A stretch of 64,000 nucleotides of DNA from Turritopsis dohrnii (taxonomy: Eukaryota; Cnidaria; Hydrozoa; Anthoathecata; Oceaniidae). Positions 37,901 through 47,159 of the stretch are shown piece by piece. Under the pieces are notes generated by a model. It was not told where the DNA came from and ran no database searches. It saw only the letters and a list, made by a program, of their open reading frames with translations. The stretch is taken from assembly GCA_027922465.2 (NCBI GenBank), contig BQMF02000029.1, forward strand, positions 310,001-374,000, given 5' to 3'. Every line of letters starts with the position of its first letter. The stretch's first letter is position 1. A program made the position numbers and the translations under genes.

Positions 37901-40900
37901 GGTCTTATTTTAGCTATCGCGGACAACTATTTAGCTACTTTAACTGTCTTGTCTTGCATTTTGACTGTTACTAGGGGATTAAATTTTAAAATCACCCTAA
38001 CCTTTTGTCCTCATAGGCACAGCCCCATCATTATCTGACAACCAACACAATTGCACATTACCTCTGCCTTATCCTGATAATTTCGGGAATATGAGTGTTG
38101 CACAACAAGATCACTTTGAACGAGAGGAGAGGTGGAGATGTTTTATAACTGCAGCTGCAATGGAAGATTACTGTGAAGGAAGGTAAAACAGCTACTTGAA
38201 TCACTGTGTCCATGTTTCTTCTATATTTCTCTTCTAAACATGAACGTCGTGATTTGTCCTTCTCTGTCACAGAATCCACATTATATTAAACCAATCTCTG
38301 ACGTTGGTGTTAGCAAACTAAATTTCCTTCCACTTCCAGTCAACCTTTATCTTGAACCTGGACAATAAGCTTAAAGATAATCAACTATTATATACAGAGC
38401 TGAGTGTTATACTATGCTGATGTCAGTAAAAATGGAACAATTGAGAAATGGTCTGGGAACGAGTAGCTGTTTATCATTAACAAAGCGTTCAAACAAAGTA
38501 AAAAAAAAATGATTGCCTCTCTCGTGGAGATTATCTCATAAGGAAACTCCTGACACACTTTTTTCTCGACTTTATGATAGTTCAATATGTTTAAACATTT
38601 GATATTCAATTTAATATATTTAAGATGGTGTGTTGGAGTTGTGTACTACACAAACACTACTAACCAAACTGATGAATTGCGCCCGAGAAGTACGCCCGTG
38701 GAAGATGCAGTTTGCAGAAAAGTCAACTATACATTCTACGCTTACACAAGAGCATGTTTATATTGGAGTGAAAGTAAAAAACAGTGGTCCAATGAAGGCT
38801 GTGTGGTACGTATCTTCAGATCCTTCTTTTCTTCCCCAGTGGGCAAAATCGTCTAAAATTCACTGCGACGGAGAGCACTTGTTATTGAAATGGTGTGTGT
38901 ATTTCTATAGAAATGCACTCCTTCGTAGTGTTTTTTTAATAAGTATGCCCACTGAGTTCTTACAATGTTTTGTAAAACAGAATTTGTTTATGAATATCCA
39001 TAGGCCAGTACTGAAACAAAAGACAACGAGACTATCTGTTACTGTGACCATCTAACAGACTTTGGTGGAGGTGGACCATTTGCTGAACCACAACCCATCG
39101 ACTTTGGAGCTGCATTTTCTGGATTTGCTAACCTCGGAGATAATCCGACTGTGTTTTCTGTGGTCTTGTCCTTAATAGCTTTATACATCATCATGTTAGT
39201 GTGGGCACGTCGAAAAGATAAAAAAGATGAAGTGAAGGTAAAAAAGGAGAAGGTTTAGTTGTAACACATTGCACCTAGTAGCCAAAATCTTTTTAATAAT
39301 AAAACAGTGTGTATATTTCTATTGAAATGCACTCCTTCGCAGTGATTTTTCATTTACCTACTGGATAATGTTAAATATTATTCGCATACAGTTCATGGTC
39401 CAGAATTCAAACATTAGACTTACGGTGTAAACCTTGTGAAATGTGTCTGGGTTAGTGAGTGTAAGGGTCGGGCTTAGCCTCATTTGTTCAAATACTTTTA
39501 TAAGTGTTTTGACCGTAATAATGTAATGTTTGAATCCTGTCACATAAACATACTCTCATACCAGGTTGCGATATGTCCACTGGAATCCAACCATCCGAAT
39601 GACACATACTTCTATGAGATCAGTGTCCAGACAGGTTATGCGTCATCAGCGACAACCACCTCTGAAGTCTTCATCATCATTCGTGGAACACAATCTGAAA
39701 CCCTGCCCAAACAGTTACGTAATCCCAACAGATCTTGTTTTCAAAAATCAGAGACAGATAACTTCTTGTTGGCTGTACCATATAATTTGGGCAAATTGAC
39801 CGATATCGAGATATGGCATAATAATACTGGCGCTTCACCCGGTTGGTATCTCATGCAAGTGCAGGTGAGGACCTCTCTTCATGTCTAGTGTGTTAGCCTG
39901 GTTAAGACCTGGCGATTAGGACGATTAAAATTTAGTGTAATCGTCATAATTGCCTAATGTGAACACTTTTATAATCGTCAAAATTATCGTAAACGCTCAG
40001 TATTACGACGATGTAATATCAAAAATTACTGATTGATTGCTAATGAAAAACTTGTGACTTTTCACACAAGACGAAAGGCAACTGCAAGGATGAAGTTCTT
40101 TTTTATTCGTCGTAATCGCCAGGTGTGAACCAGGCATAAGTGTATGATACCTGTATGATACCTGATGTCCTTTGATGATCTTGTTACCTTAACGTAATTT
40201 AAAATTTAAATTTTTTTTTAATTTAAAACGAAAGTAATCATTTCCTAAGAATGAACACTGTCAAGGAACTCTTACTTTTTTTTTTTTTTTCAATAAAATT
40301 AACAAATTTTATGAAATTAACGCGAATCTGAGGCGTAAATTTTCTGACATCATTTTGAAAAACCGCGTTAATTAAATAACGCATTGATTTCTTGGCATAA
40401 GGTAGTATCTGTCCAGCATCAGAGCGGAACGTCATTGAAGTTGTGACAACATCAACTTGTATGATTGTTTGATCATATTAGATTCGCAACTGTCAAACAG
40501 AAAAGCAAACTTTGTTCGTCAACAACAGATGGTTGGATGTCGCAGAGGATGATGGGATGATATGCCGAACTCTTCAGCCAGCTCAAAAGGCTGATCTGAC
40601 AGAATTCAGTTACGCCTTTGCCACAACGCTACGAAAGAATCTTTACGACGGACATATTTGGTTTTCGATCTTTACCAGGCCGTTGAACAGCACATTTACA
40701 CGTGTGCAGAGGTTGAGCACGTGTTTCTCACTGTTGTTGACCACCATGTTGGCAAACGCTATGTTTTACACTGGAGGTTAGTTTGTGATTGGATAATTTG
40801 TGATCACATGATCAGGAGAGAAGCGATGTACCTCACTCTTTGTTATTCTTTTAACATCAATGTCGAACAAATGAGAAAAGTTTCGGTTGTTTCAGTAAAA

Positions 40901-43900
40901 ATGTGTCCAACCTTATCAGACTCTACAGTTTTTTAGTTAGTTGTCTAACGGCGTTATCTAATATCTCCAAACAAACCATTTCTCTTTAGACGACAAACCA
41001 CCTTCGATGGCGGTTCATCTTGGTCCGATTGTGATATCAATCGATCAGATTCGTGTTGGTTTGACGAGTGCTCTGGTTGTTATTCCAGCCAATTTATTGA
41101 TTATCACGCTCTTTAAGAAAGCTGGACCCAAACGAGACAAAACAAAAGAAAAATACGTCAGTACGGACGGACTCGATGGTACCACTCCTGCACGTGTTGT
41201 TGAAGAGAGTTACGATCAAGAGAGTAAGCAATTCTTTTCTCACTTTCCTCCTTCATGAAGTGTTGGCAACACTAGTCTAAGTAAAGTTCACATGTTTTTA
41301 AAAACGTTTTCAAATATTATTTTCATCTAAATTTGTTAAGTCTTAGTCGAAGCAATAAATTACATCTCCTCCTCGTATGTTATTTGAAACCCTCCATCAC
41401 TTATCTCTTTATTTGTATGATTTGCTCTCCAGTAGATGCTCCAGTAAAACAGGAGAAAATGAAAGAAAGAGCTGTTCGTTTCTTCCGTTCCATTCTGTTT
41501 GCTGGCAGAGAAGACGATGAGGAGGAAAAGAAGCAGAAAAAGAAGAATCCGCTACCTCATTGGTTGATCTATATCGCTTACTTCTTTGTGTTCGTTACGT
41601 CTGCTGTTAGTGCATTTTTCGTCATGTTGTATGGGTTTACGTTCGGAAAATCAAAATCGGATAGCTGGGTTCTTTCCATGCTGATATCGTTCCTACAGTC
41701 TGTCTTCCTCATCCAACCTGTTAAGGTAAGGAATTTCATAACCCTTTGAATGCAGATTAACACAGCAACAAGCTCAATCGATCAGGTTTGTGTGGACGAG
41801 ACTTCACGATCTCTGAATAGACGTCGAAGATGATCTGGATGTCGTAAACGAACTCGGATGAACGCGAGCATCATTAAACTAAGTTGGGATTTGGATAGTT
41901 TGTTTAAAAGTTTATGTGGTTTACGGCATAGTTGGTAAACCAAGGTGATAATTTTTGAAGGCACTGTAATAGAAAATATTTGTCGCATTAGAAAATAATG
42001 CCGCACCGTGTTTTCAATATATGCCTTTCTTTCTTCGGCTTAATTATTATTATTAATTTCTAAATCAATGTTACTTTCTACATATTGAAACCACGGTGCG
42101 GCATTATTTTGTAATGCGACACTATTTTCTATTACAGCTCTCTGTGACGGCTAAATCAATTTGACTTTCAAAACGTGGTTTAAAATCCGAGTTGGTTAAC
42201 GACATGGAAATAAGTTCTTCTTCAAAGTTATTCAACTATGATGTACATAAAATAACACTAAAAACATATACAGAGATAGTTCATGCATCTCTGTAAGAAT
42301 ATGAACATGTTTTCTGTTGTGAAATTTGTTTGCGTCAGTGAGATTAAACTTCTTTCCTTTTCAAGCAGAAACATTGTATTAACAGCCTAAGTGTGTTATC
42401 TCAGTGGACCAATTTGTTGAAAAGTCTCTGTGAAGGAGGACATTTCTATGGAATTATACACGCTATTTCAATGGAAATACTCTTCGTCACAGTGACTTTT
42501 TGAACTTTACGTTGACAGCCTATTATGATCATAAGTATTATTGATTGACAGGTGTTGATATTATCAGCGGTTTTTGCATACCTGACGAAAGATCCAATGA
42601 AAGATGAAGAGAATAACAGAACAAGAACTTTTACACAAGGCGTCAACAAAGACAAGATTGGTAAGTACATATCCACCCTACAGTCACATATCCACCCTAC
42701 AGTCGCATAGAAGGCGTGATGTGTCTTTAATATCAGTTGATGTTACTCTTATGTCTTTACTATCAAAGTCAACTTTCGTGCATCTGCTACTTGTAGATAG
42801 TGATGAAGACAGCGAACTTGAAGAAGAAGCTGCGAATGCTTTCAAAAAGAAATCCGACAGAATGTTCAAGCTTCCAGACGAACGTCGGTTAGAAGAATCC
42901 AGACAGATACGACTTTTAGTAAGTCTGATAAATATGACCTTCTTAAAGTAGCAATTACTTCATTTGATTTCGTGAATGGAAATTGATAAATGTTGACAAG
43001 TGTTGACAAGTCTTTCTGGTTTGAAGGAAAGTTGAACTTTTTCTTCCAGGAAAAACGTATAAAAGCCATTATTAAAGAAATAGTCGTCCATCTGCTATTT
43101 GTGTTGATCTGTTTGATGGTGGCTTATGCTGCGTCTGACCCTGCATCATACGATCTTGCTGAAAGTGTGAGAAACCTAGCGGAAAAGAACGGTGTTACTA
43201 ATTCGTACTTCGGCGGTAAAACATACAATGAAGAAGTCGACCGTAAAGTTAAAAAAGCAATCGAAGTAAGTGGCCTTATACTTTCTTTTTAATTCTCTCA
43301 TTCACAATTTATCTCATAAGTGACGTTGAACTTGTGACTTGTTTGTTCAGCTTTATAAGCCTTCATGAAGTTTGCAAACGCGTTTATTGGTTGTTTCACT
43401 TTTCCTTATTAGGTATCTAACCGATTGGAATGGTTTGATTGGATAAGATTCTCTGTGATTGAATACTTGTTTCCTATTGGCTGGTATAACTTAGACAAAT
43501 ACGCGGTTGGTTTTGTTGCTGATAACCAACCATCAAAGGTTTTAGCTATGGCCAGAATACGACAGCTACGAGTGAAAAACAGTAAGCTTGCATTTCACTA
43601 CCTTCACACAACTTAGAAGATCTATGTGTAATCTAAGTTATAAAGCAATTGAAAATAAGGTCACGTGATGTCTTGAAGACAATAATGTCACGTGATGTCT
43701 TGAAGACAATGAACAACCAATCATTTGTTTTTCCCTTTTTTTTCATGCATTGTGAATGACGTCAATACAGTCCATATCAAAGTAGGATGAACCTAGCTTT
43801 CTTTCCCGACTCTACTGATCTTTCACCCGGTTTTACCGACTTTGCTTTCTTGAGCAAAATTACAATTTTAAACAATTGAATTATGATGACTAGTCATTAA

Positions 43901-46722
43901 ATCTTTACCCAGTCAGCAAATTTGTTGAAAAATCAAGAGTGCAGAAAAAATAGTGTAAGAAATGTACACACACTTCAATAAAAAATGCTCTTCTCCGAAG
44001 TGACCTTTTGACAGTTTTGCCCACTCTGCTAAATAGCCGAAACTACGATACAGTTTAATTGGTGGACACCTAAAAGAATTATTCAACAGTGACACAGCAA
44101 TTGTAATGAAATGATATGAAAACTAGATCGAAAGTAGACATTCAGTTGGTAAATCATAATGGTAGATATTTATTGGGAGAAACCAGCTTATTTATAAAAT
44201 TTGTTGTAACCATAGATACTTGCACCAAACTGCCAACCTTCGAGCATTTGATTGTTGAATGTAATGCTGGCTACAGCATGGGCAATGTCGAGCAAACTAA
44301 AAACTTCCATTATGGATGGACACCGGCGCTCAATCGCACGATGAGGTTGCGCCTGCGCAGAGGGAAGAGGAAGGCGATGTATCTTGGTTTGGAGTCACCA
44401 TGGCAATATGCTAGTATGTAGTTTTCTTTGTGTTTTTTGTTGTTGTCCTTGAGTGAAAACGAGGCTTTTTAAAAATGCTTCTTCATGATGACTGGAGACA
44501 TTTTGAAAGAGTTTTGAATTTGTAAGGTGTGAGGAAAATCAACAAGAAGCTTATAATGGCGAGTTTAGCCAAACATTGAATTAGATTTGATTTGATTTTT
44601 ACTTTCCACAGGTGCACTTGAGCTCAGTGCTTTTCCATTCTTCGGCAAGTTCGCAACATACAGTGGCTCATCATACTCTGTCAGTATTGGTCCGAAAAAG
44701 AAGTTCGCGAAGAAGATCGTGGAAGAAATGAAGAAGTATTTCTGGGTTGATCGCTACACAAGAGCTTTGATCACAGAAGCGAATATTTATAATGCCAACA
44801 CAAATTTACTAGTAATCGTGACAATGTTACATGAAATCTTACCGACAGGTGGTTGGTCGTTTTATTACAATGTTCAATCTTTGCGCTTGTATCGTTATAT
44901 AGGGGGACTGGGTTCGATCATCATGCTGTTCGATTTCATTTTTGTGATTATAACGATTGCGGGTCTATACAAAGCCATTAAGCACAGCCGCAGGAAGGGA
45001 TTTAAAGCATATATCGTCAACCCCTGGAACCTTCTACATGTGATTGTAACAGGATCTTCGATTGGCGCTATTGCTTGTACTATAGCAAGGGCGCTATTTG
45101 TTCGATCTGCGGTGAAGCAGTATAACGACGAACCGGAGTTGTTTGTGAGTTTCGCTTATGTGGGGCAGTTGGAGTATTTCATTATGGCGTTCATCGGATT
45201 CGTCGTGTTTTTCGCCAATTTAGAATTCTTGCGCATTCTACGGTTTAACAGACGTATTGGTTTGTTAACGAAAACCATGTCGATCGTCGGCAAGCCTCTC
45301 TCGTCATTCGCCATCTTGTTTTTGATCATCTTCATGGCATATGTGTCGTGCGCACATTGCTTGTTTGTTGATAAAGAAGAAGGATTCTCCAGTTTGATCA
45401 AGTCATTCGTGGAGCTCATGAAGATGTTTTTAGGTCAATTCGACATTCACAAGTTTTTGAGAAATGCTCCGACGTTGGGTCCAATTCTATTTTTTACCTA
45501 TATGCTGGCTATTCAGATGATTTTAATCAATATGTTCATTGGGATCGTTTGCGATTCCTTCGCTTCTGTAAGAGAAGAGGCCGACATTGAAGACGAGACA
45601 AATGTTTTGTCGTACGTCACGTCGCGAATGAAAAGCATCACCGGCAACACCCCCGGTAAAAACATGTCTATCTTTATTACAATGGTTGATTCTTGAATAT
45701 AGGCCGTTTTCCGTTCAGCGTTAACTACCGAGCTTTCTGATTGGTTGCTAATAAAATCGAACAGAAAATCTCTGCTTTGTGATTGGACGCTAGTAAAATC
45801 CATGATAAAAACAGTGATTATCTCCATTTCTTCAGCCCATTCAGAATTTTACTCTGAACGGAAAACAGCATATGGGCTAGATGTTTTCTCCCAATTCGAA
45901 ATATGTTGACATTTTCTGTTATGTTACTCCAATACCGTGTGTTACTCCAATACCGTGTGTTACTACAGGAAATGCAATGCCGATTTATAACGAATGGAAG
46001 ACAGATTGGGAAGTGATGATGGAAAACTTTGATGAAAAATGTAATAGTGTCATCTTCAACATGAGAAGTTTCGAGAGCGATGAGATTAGACAGACAAAAT
46101 GGTTCGGCACCACATCAAAGGACGTCAAAAAGAAAATGAATATGCTGGCTGCCATTATTGGTGTTGACTATCTCATGTTTGAACACGAGGTTAGCTCAGA
46201 ATTGTTTTGTTTTTTGTTTTGTTATTCTAATGCAAGGGTCACACAATTGCTTCATCCTTGGTTTCACAAACCTTCCTTCCACCTTTTAACGACCTATCCG
46301 AGGACGACGCCAACCGTATGACCACTTTTCTTGCTTTGAGATTTCTATTGACTGGTCATTCTTACCACACGGACTACCGATGCCCTCAGAGTGGATTCGA
46401 ACCGGCGGCAATCCGAACGTGGAGTCTACACCTTATCCTTTAGGCCCCATAGGTCCATGTTATTCTATAGGATGGTGTTTTTACATAGGTGTTAGATGGC
46501 TTGCAGGTATTAGAGCGAAAGATGAAGAAAATGAATACAAACGACACTGATCGCTTTTTGAAAGCAGCTGTGTTAAAACGACAACACGAAGCTATGCAAG
46601 AAGAAAAAGATGGTAGACTCACTGTGAATTCCGGAAATTCAGAGGACTTTACCTCAAGCGACGATGATGAAGATGGTAACGATAGAGACGACGACGACAG
46701 TCACATTGGTGACAGCGACTAG
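21820..46722 (+). CDS. Polycystin-1-like receptor-channel A, 3441 aa, 36 exons, complete
   Basis: Exons: 21820-21867, 22898-22934, 23549-23778, 23986-24199, 24321-24524, 25360-25544, 25824-26091, 26402-26689, 26767-26956, 27266-29745, 29843-30046, 30252-30479, 30576-30735, 31209-31444, 33598-33873, 34141-34268, 35696-35848, 35947-36072, 36194-36325, 36436-36651, 36746-37052, 38017-38182, 38625-38805, 39004-39237, 39565-39864, 40482-40776, 40990-41223, 41433-41725, 42552-42660, 42797-42918, 43050-43265, 43413-43581, 44216-44413, 44612-45655, 45969-46189 and 46489-46722. The total, 10326 nt, is exactly 3442 codons. Order: signal peptide, WSC, unassigned Cys-containing modules, PKD array, REJ, GAIN/GPS, TM1, PLAT, TM2-11 with PKD-type channel, acidic tail. 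Polycystin-1 family proteins act as plasma-membrane, ciliary or sperm receptors, usually with a PKD2 subunit. The paralogue downstream shares the exon plan. Domain identity is firm; a few exon edges could shift by a few bases. Confidence 0.92.
22554..22745. mobile_element. Tigger-like terminal-repeat fragment in gene A intron 1
   Basis: Starts TA|CAGTCGAATTTCGAAAACTAG and continues with many CGA-A-CT-GA words (CGATAACTCGATTTTTTCGG). This is typical of pogo/Tigger inverted-repeat ends in invertebrates. No inverted partner was found before exon 2, so it is a truncated or solo end. Confidence 0.5.
23262..23407. repeat. Hairpin with telomere-like loop in gene A intron 2
   Basis: Left arm TTGCACTTTCATACTCC and, further in, TGCAGAATTCCATGCT. 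The right arm reads AGCATGTACAATTCTGCA and ATGAAAGTGCAA. The arms enclose GGGTTAGGGTAAGGGTTAG, a degenerate TTAGGG run at about 23336-23356. Probably a small inverted-repeat element. Confidence 0.65.
23549..23778 (+). other. Gene A WSC domain (exon 3)
   Basis: Residues about 40-105: HYAANGSATRYLDHYAGELS, then CVAHCGCKGMAFGG, HCFCGDVNP and VCSTGDMYC. The C-x3-C-x-C ... C-x-C-G cysteine pattern is that of WSC domains, carbohydrate-binding modules also present near the N-terminus of vertebrate polycystin-1. The paralogue has the matching exon at 52179-52390. Confidence 0.85.
23986..26956 (+). other. Gene A exons 4-9: unassigned ectodomain modules leading into PKD repeats
   Basis: About 450 residues without a domain I recognise by name, but clearly conserved in the paralogue (for example KAFEAYITKKG here against KAFEAYVTRVN there, and EVQPGYILGWIPC against EVEPGHVIGWAAC-like residues). 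Paired cysteines and N-glycosylation sites point to extracellular beta-rich modules. Exon 9 contains the start of a PKD-like fold (ITGLSATLDKTSLYFGDSIA) and ends in phase 2, joining YCIHWGE in exon 10. Confidence 0.65.
24644..25062. mobile_element. MITE in gene A intron 5
   Basis: Left end CATGGTGGGCCAAAAAAGGAGAC; right end is its inverted near-copy reading GTCTCCTTTTTTGGCCTACCCTG. TA precedes the left end. The interior is A+T-rich and non-coding. The GGGCCAAAAAAGGAGAC arm is strikingly conserved (16-17 bases). Confidence 0.75.
27266..29745 (+). other. Gene A large PKD-repeat exon (exon 10)
   Basis: One exon of 2480 bases encodes residues about 555-1381. It holds a run of Ig-like PKD domains, seen from repeated WDFGDG-type cores (YHWIWDDGQE, YVYNLDDGSEN, CTWDFGDGSP, YELDLGDSRP) and HTFQKIGTYPV / HTYNTEGIYDV strands. 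It is dense in N-x-S/T sites. The end (CFKPKLSWDSAMA ... CRRYPILTKTL) leads into the REJ region. PKD repeats are mechanically strong beta-sandwiches that form the stalk of polycystin-1. Confidence 0.9.
32212..32442 (+). pseudogene. Harbinger transposase N-terminal fragment
   Basis: A 76-residue frame: acidic run DDDENDDE, then RECWIRPWLAKRPQLGIYHS, LFGELTEDG and FKEFIRMDESQFEF. It matches the N-terminus of HARBI1-like transposases (W-x-RPW...G-Y-x-L...L-x-x-ED...F-x-x-F-R-M). The DDE catalytic core is absent, so it is a stump left by internal deletion of the element. Confidence 0.75.
32337..32522 (-). pseudogene. Harbinger MADF/Myb-like partner fragment
   Basis: Minus-strand frame with SDDEKKILINFYKENPTLWN, the start of a MADF/Myb-like domain (LI-x-FYKENPxLW). 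Autonomous Harbingers encode such a DNA-binding partner. It overlaps the transposase stump on the other strand, as expected when the middle of a two-gene convergent element is deleted. Confidence 0.6.
33002..33425. mobile_element. Second, truncated copy of the 1447-2200 TTAA element
   Basis: Begins TTAAAGGGAAATTAAGCC and continues as the reverse complement of 1775-2200, through TGCAGAAAGGTCTCATTA, AACAACGGACGCCATTGC and GACGTCACAGC. The other terminus is missing after about 33425. It abuts the composite element at 31548-33005. Confidence 0.82.
34269..35695. other. Gene A intron 16
   Basis: 1.4 kb of A+T-rich intron. The only structure seen is repeated TTCTTAxTAAGAA-type inverted words at about 34795-34910 and a half copy of the palindromic MITE (TTCTATAGAAATGTGCTCC) at about 35322-35358. 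No coding exon is supported. Confidence 0.5.
37053..38016. other. Gene A intron 21
   Basis: About 960 bp with no exon, inverted repeat or transposon end that I can defend. The sequence is A+T-rich throughout. Confidence 0.5.
38835..38955. mobile_element. Palindromic MITE family, copy 4 (gene A intron 23)
   Basis: Left CCCAGTGGGCAAAATCGTC, right inverted CTCAGTGGGCATACTTATT. Inner arms CACTGCGACGGAGAGCA and, inverted, CACTACGAAGGAGTGCA. The best preserved palindrome of the family; it lies 30 bases after a splice donor. Confidence 0.8.
39307..39364. mobile_element. Palindromic MITE family, half copy (gene A intron 24)
   Basis: GTGTATATTTCTATTGAAATGC, then ACTCCTTCGCAGTGATTTTT and CTACTGG: only the right half of the unit. 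Confidence 0.65.
39565..40776 (+). other. Gene A PLAT domain (exons 25-26)
   Basis: Residues about 2298-2415: FYEISVQTGYASSATTTSEV, FIIIRGTQSET, FLLAVPYNLGKLTDIEIWHN, SPGWYLMQVQIRN and a C-terminal strand with LFVNNRWLDVAEDDG. This is the classic PLAT/LH2 layout between TM1 and TM2 in polycystin-1. The rest of exon 26 carries the TRPLNSTFTRVQRLSTCFSL segment that leads to TM2. Confidence 0.92.
39896..40135. mobile_element. MITE in PLAT-domain intron (gene A intron 25)
   Basis: Left GCCTGGTTAAGACCTGGCGATT; right, read inverted, GCCTGGTTCACACCTGGCGATT. Between them are further AATCGTC/GACGATT words. Strong inverted ends; no clear target duplication, no ORF. Confidence 0.8.
41965..42136. mobile_element. 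MITE, 172 bp, with long near-perfect arms (gene A intron 28)
   Basis: Arms: TGTAATAGAAAATATTTGTC... CATTA... AATAATGCCGCACCGTG and the inverted CACGGTGCGGCATTATT... GCGACACTATTTTCTATTACA. Roughly 50-55 of the 172 bases on each side pair. Transcribed, this would make a stable hairpin in the intron. Confidence 0.82.
42401..42505. mobile_element. Palindromic MITE family, copy in gene A intron 28
   Basis: TCAGTGGACCAATTTGTTGA, GTGAAGGAGGACATTTCTAT and AAATACTCTTCGTCACAGTG in the same order as the other copies. It ends 46 bases before the acceptor of exon 29. Confidence 0.72.
43050..45655 (+). other. Gene A TM6, extracellular TOP-like domain and PKD channel (exons 31-34)
   Basis: Residues about 2749-3290. 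TM6 (VVHLLFVLICLMVAYAA) is followed by the polycystin TOP domain, with NTCTKLPTFEHLIVEC and DRYTRALITEANIYN. Voltage-sensor-like spans then include LYKAIKHSRRKGFKAY, NPWNLLHVIVTGSSIGAIAC and ANLEFLRILRFNRR. The pore is FVELMKMFLGQFDIHKF, then LGPILFFTYMLAIQMILINM ending IVCDSFASVREE. The pore/S6 block is very PKD2-like (ILLNMFLAIINDTYSEV in human PKD2) but has LGQ where PKD2 has LGD. S6 has no basic residues, unlike human PKD1. Confidence 0.9.
43908..44029. mobile_element. Palindromic MITE family, copy in gene A intron 32
   Basis: CCCAGTCAGCAAATTTGTTG, AGAGTGCAGAAAAAATAG, AAAAATGCTCTTCTCCGAAG, then GTTTTGCCCACTCTG. Somewhat more diverged than copy 4. Confidence 0.7.
45697..45872. mobile_element. 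MITE in gene A intron 34
   Basis: Left end TATAGGCCGTTTTCCGTTCAG; right end, read inverted, ATATGCTGTTTTCCGTTCAG. The interior has two similar TTGTGATTGG/TCTGATTGG words. No ORF; ends approximate. Confidence 0.7.
45969..46722 (+). other. Gene A C-terminal cytosolic tail (exons 35-36)
   Basis: Residues about 3291-3441. PIYNEWKTDWEVMMENFDEK and SKDVKKKMNMLAAIIGVDYL are followed by a short heptad-like stretch (VLDGLQVLERKMKKM ... LKAAVLKRQHEAMQEE). The end is acidic (SSDDDEDGNDRDDDD) and finishes at the TAG 46720-46722. The tail could mediate assembly with a PKD2-type partner through a coiled coil, as in vertebrate polycystins; that is inference. Confidence 0.75.
46390..46450 (-). mobile_element. 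tRNA-Arg-like SINE or pseudogene in gene A intron 35
   Basis: Minus strand: GGGCCTAAAGGATAAGGTGT (A box, close to tRNA-Arg TGGCCTAATGGATAAGGCGT) and GCCGGTTCGAATCCACTC (B box). The anticodon arm is not intact (TTCGGATT remains in the loop) and the acceptor stem is unpaired, so it is not a working tRNA. Confidence 0.6.
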
Positions 46723-47159
46723 AACAAACATTGAACACTCACATTGTTGCACGTTCGATTTTTTTCGTGTTTTTATTTATTTGTATTTATTTTATTTGTT
46801 TATTTATTTTGTTTGTTTGCACCATTAAAAGTAAATAATGACAGAAGGAAGAGATTTTGTGTAGCCGTATTAATTTGTTGTATAGTTTGAAATAACATCC
46901 CAATTGAGTACAAGAACTTATTCGGTCGATCTCATCATCACAAAACGTTTTGCCTGAAAGTCTCCCAATTTTGTTTGAATGAACAAGCCTTTGCACTAAC
47001 ATGTTCACATTGACCCAAATAGAAATATAGTGTTTCGACTGCAAATTGTCATAAACAACTACAACCCTATATATTTAAAGACATTTTTTCACTTCATCGC
47101 CATTTGAAACGTAAACGATTCTTAACCTTCGTTTGCAACGTCCAAGACATTAATATTTC

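Larger units (their letters stand above)
36746..39063 (+). other. Gene A GAIN region and GPS autoproteolysis site (exons 21-24)
   Basis: Residues about 2002-2240. AYCELMRVVHLVDC, NNFTGNFFVFMNKG and REERWRCFITAAAMEDYCEG are followed by the GPS: ACLYWSESKKQWSNEGC, then ETICYCDHLTDFGG. The C...W...C...CYC spacing and the HL|T tripeptide needed for self-cleavage are intact. The protein is therefore predicted to split at HL|T, about residue 2236. TM1 (VFSVVLSLIALYIIMLVWA) follows in exon 24. Confidence 0.88.
40990..42660 (+). other. Gene A TM2-TM5 region (exons 27-29)
   Basis: Residues about 2496-2707. Hydrophobic spans: GLTSALVVIPANLLIITLF; IYIAYFFVFVTSAVSAFFV; SWVLSMLISFLQSVFLIQPV running on to VLILSAVFAYLTK. 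A basic/acidic linker (GREDDEEEKKQKKKN) separates the first two. The order matches the membrane region of polycystin-1 between PLAT and the channel part. Confidence 0.8.

Noticed and set aside
46378..46452. A functional tRNA-Arg gene
   Set aside because: Good A and B boxes, but the acceptor stem does not pair and the anticodon arm is degraded; treated as SINE or pseudogene.
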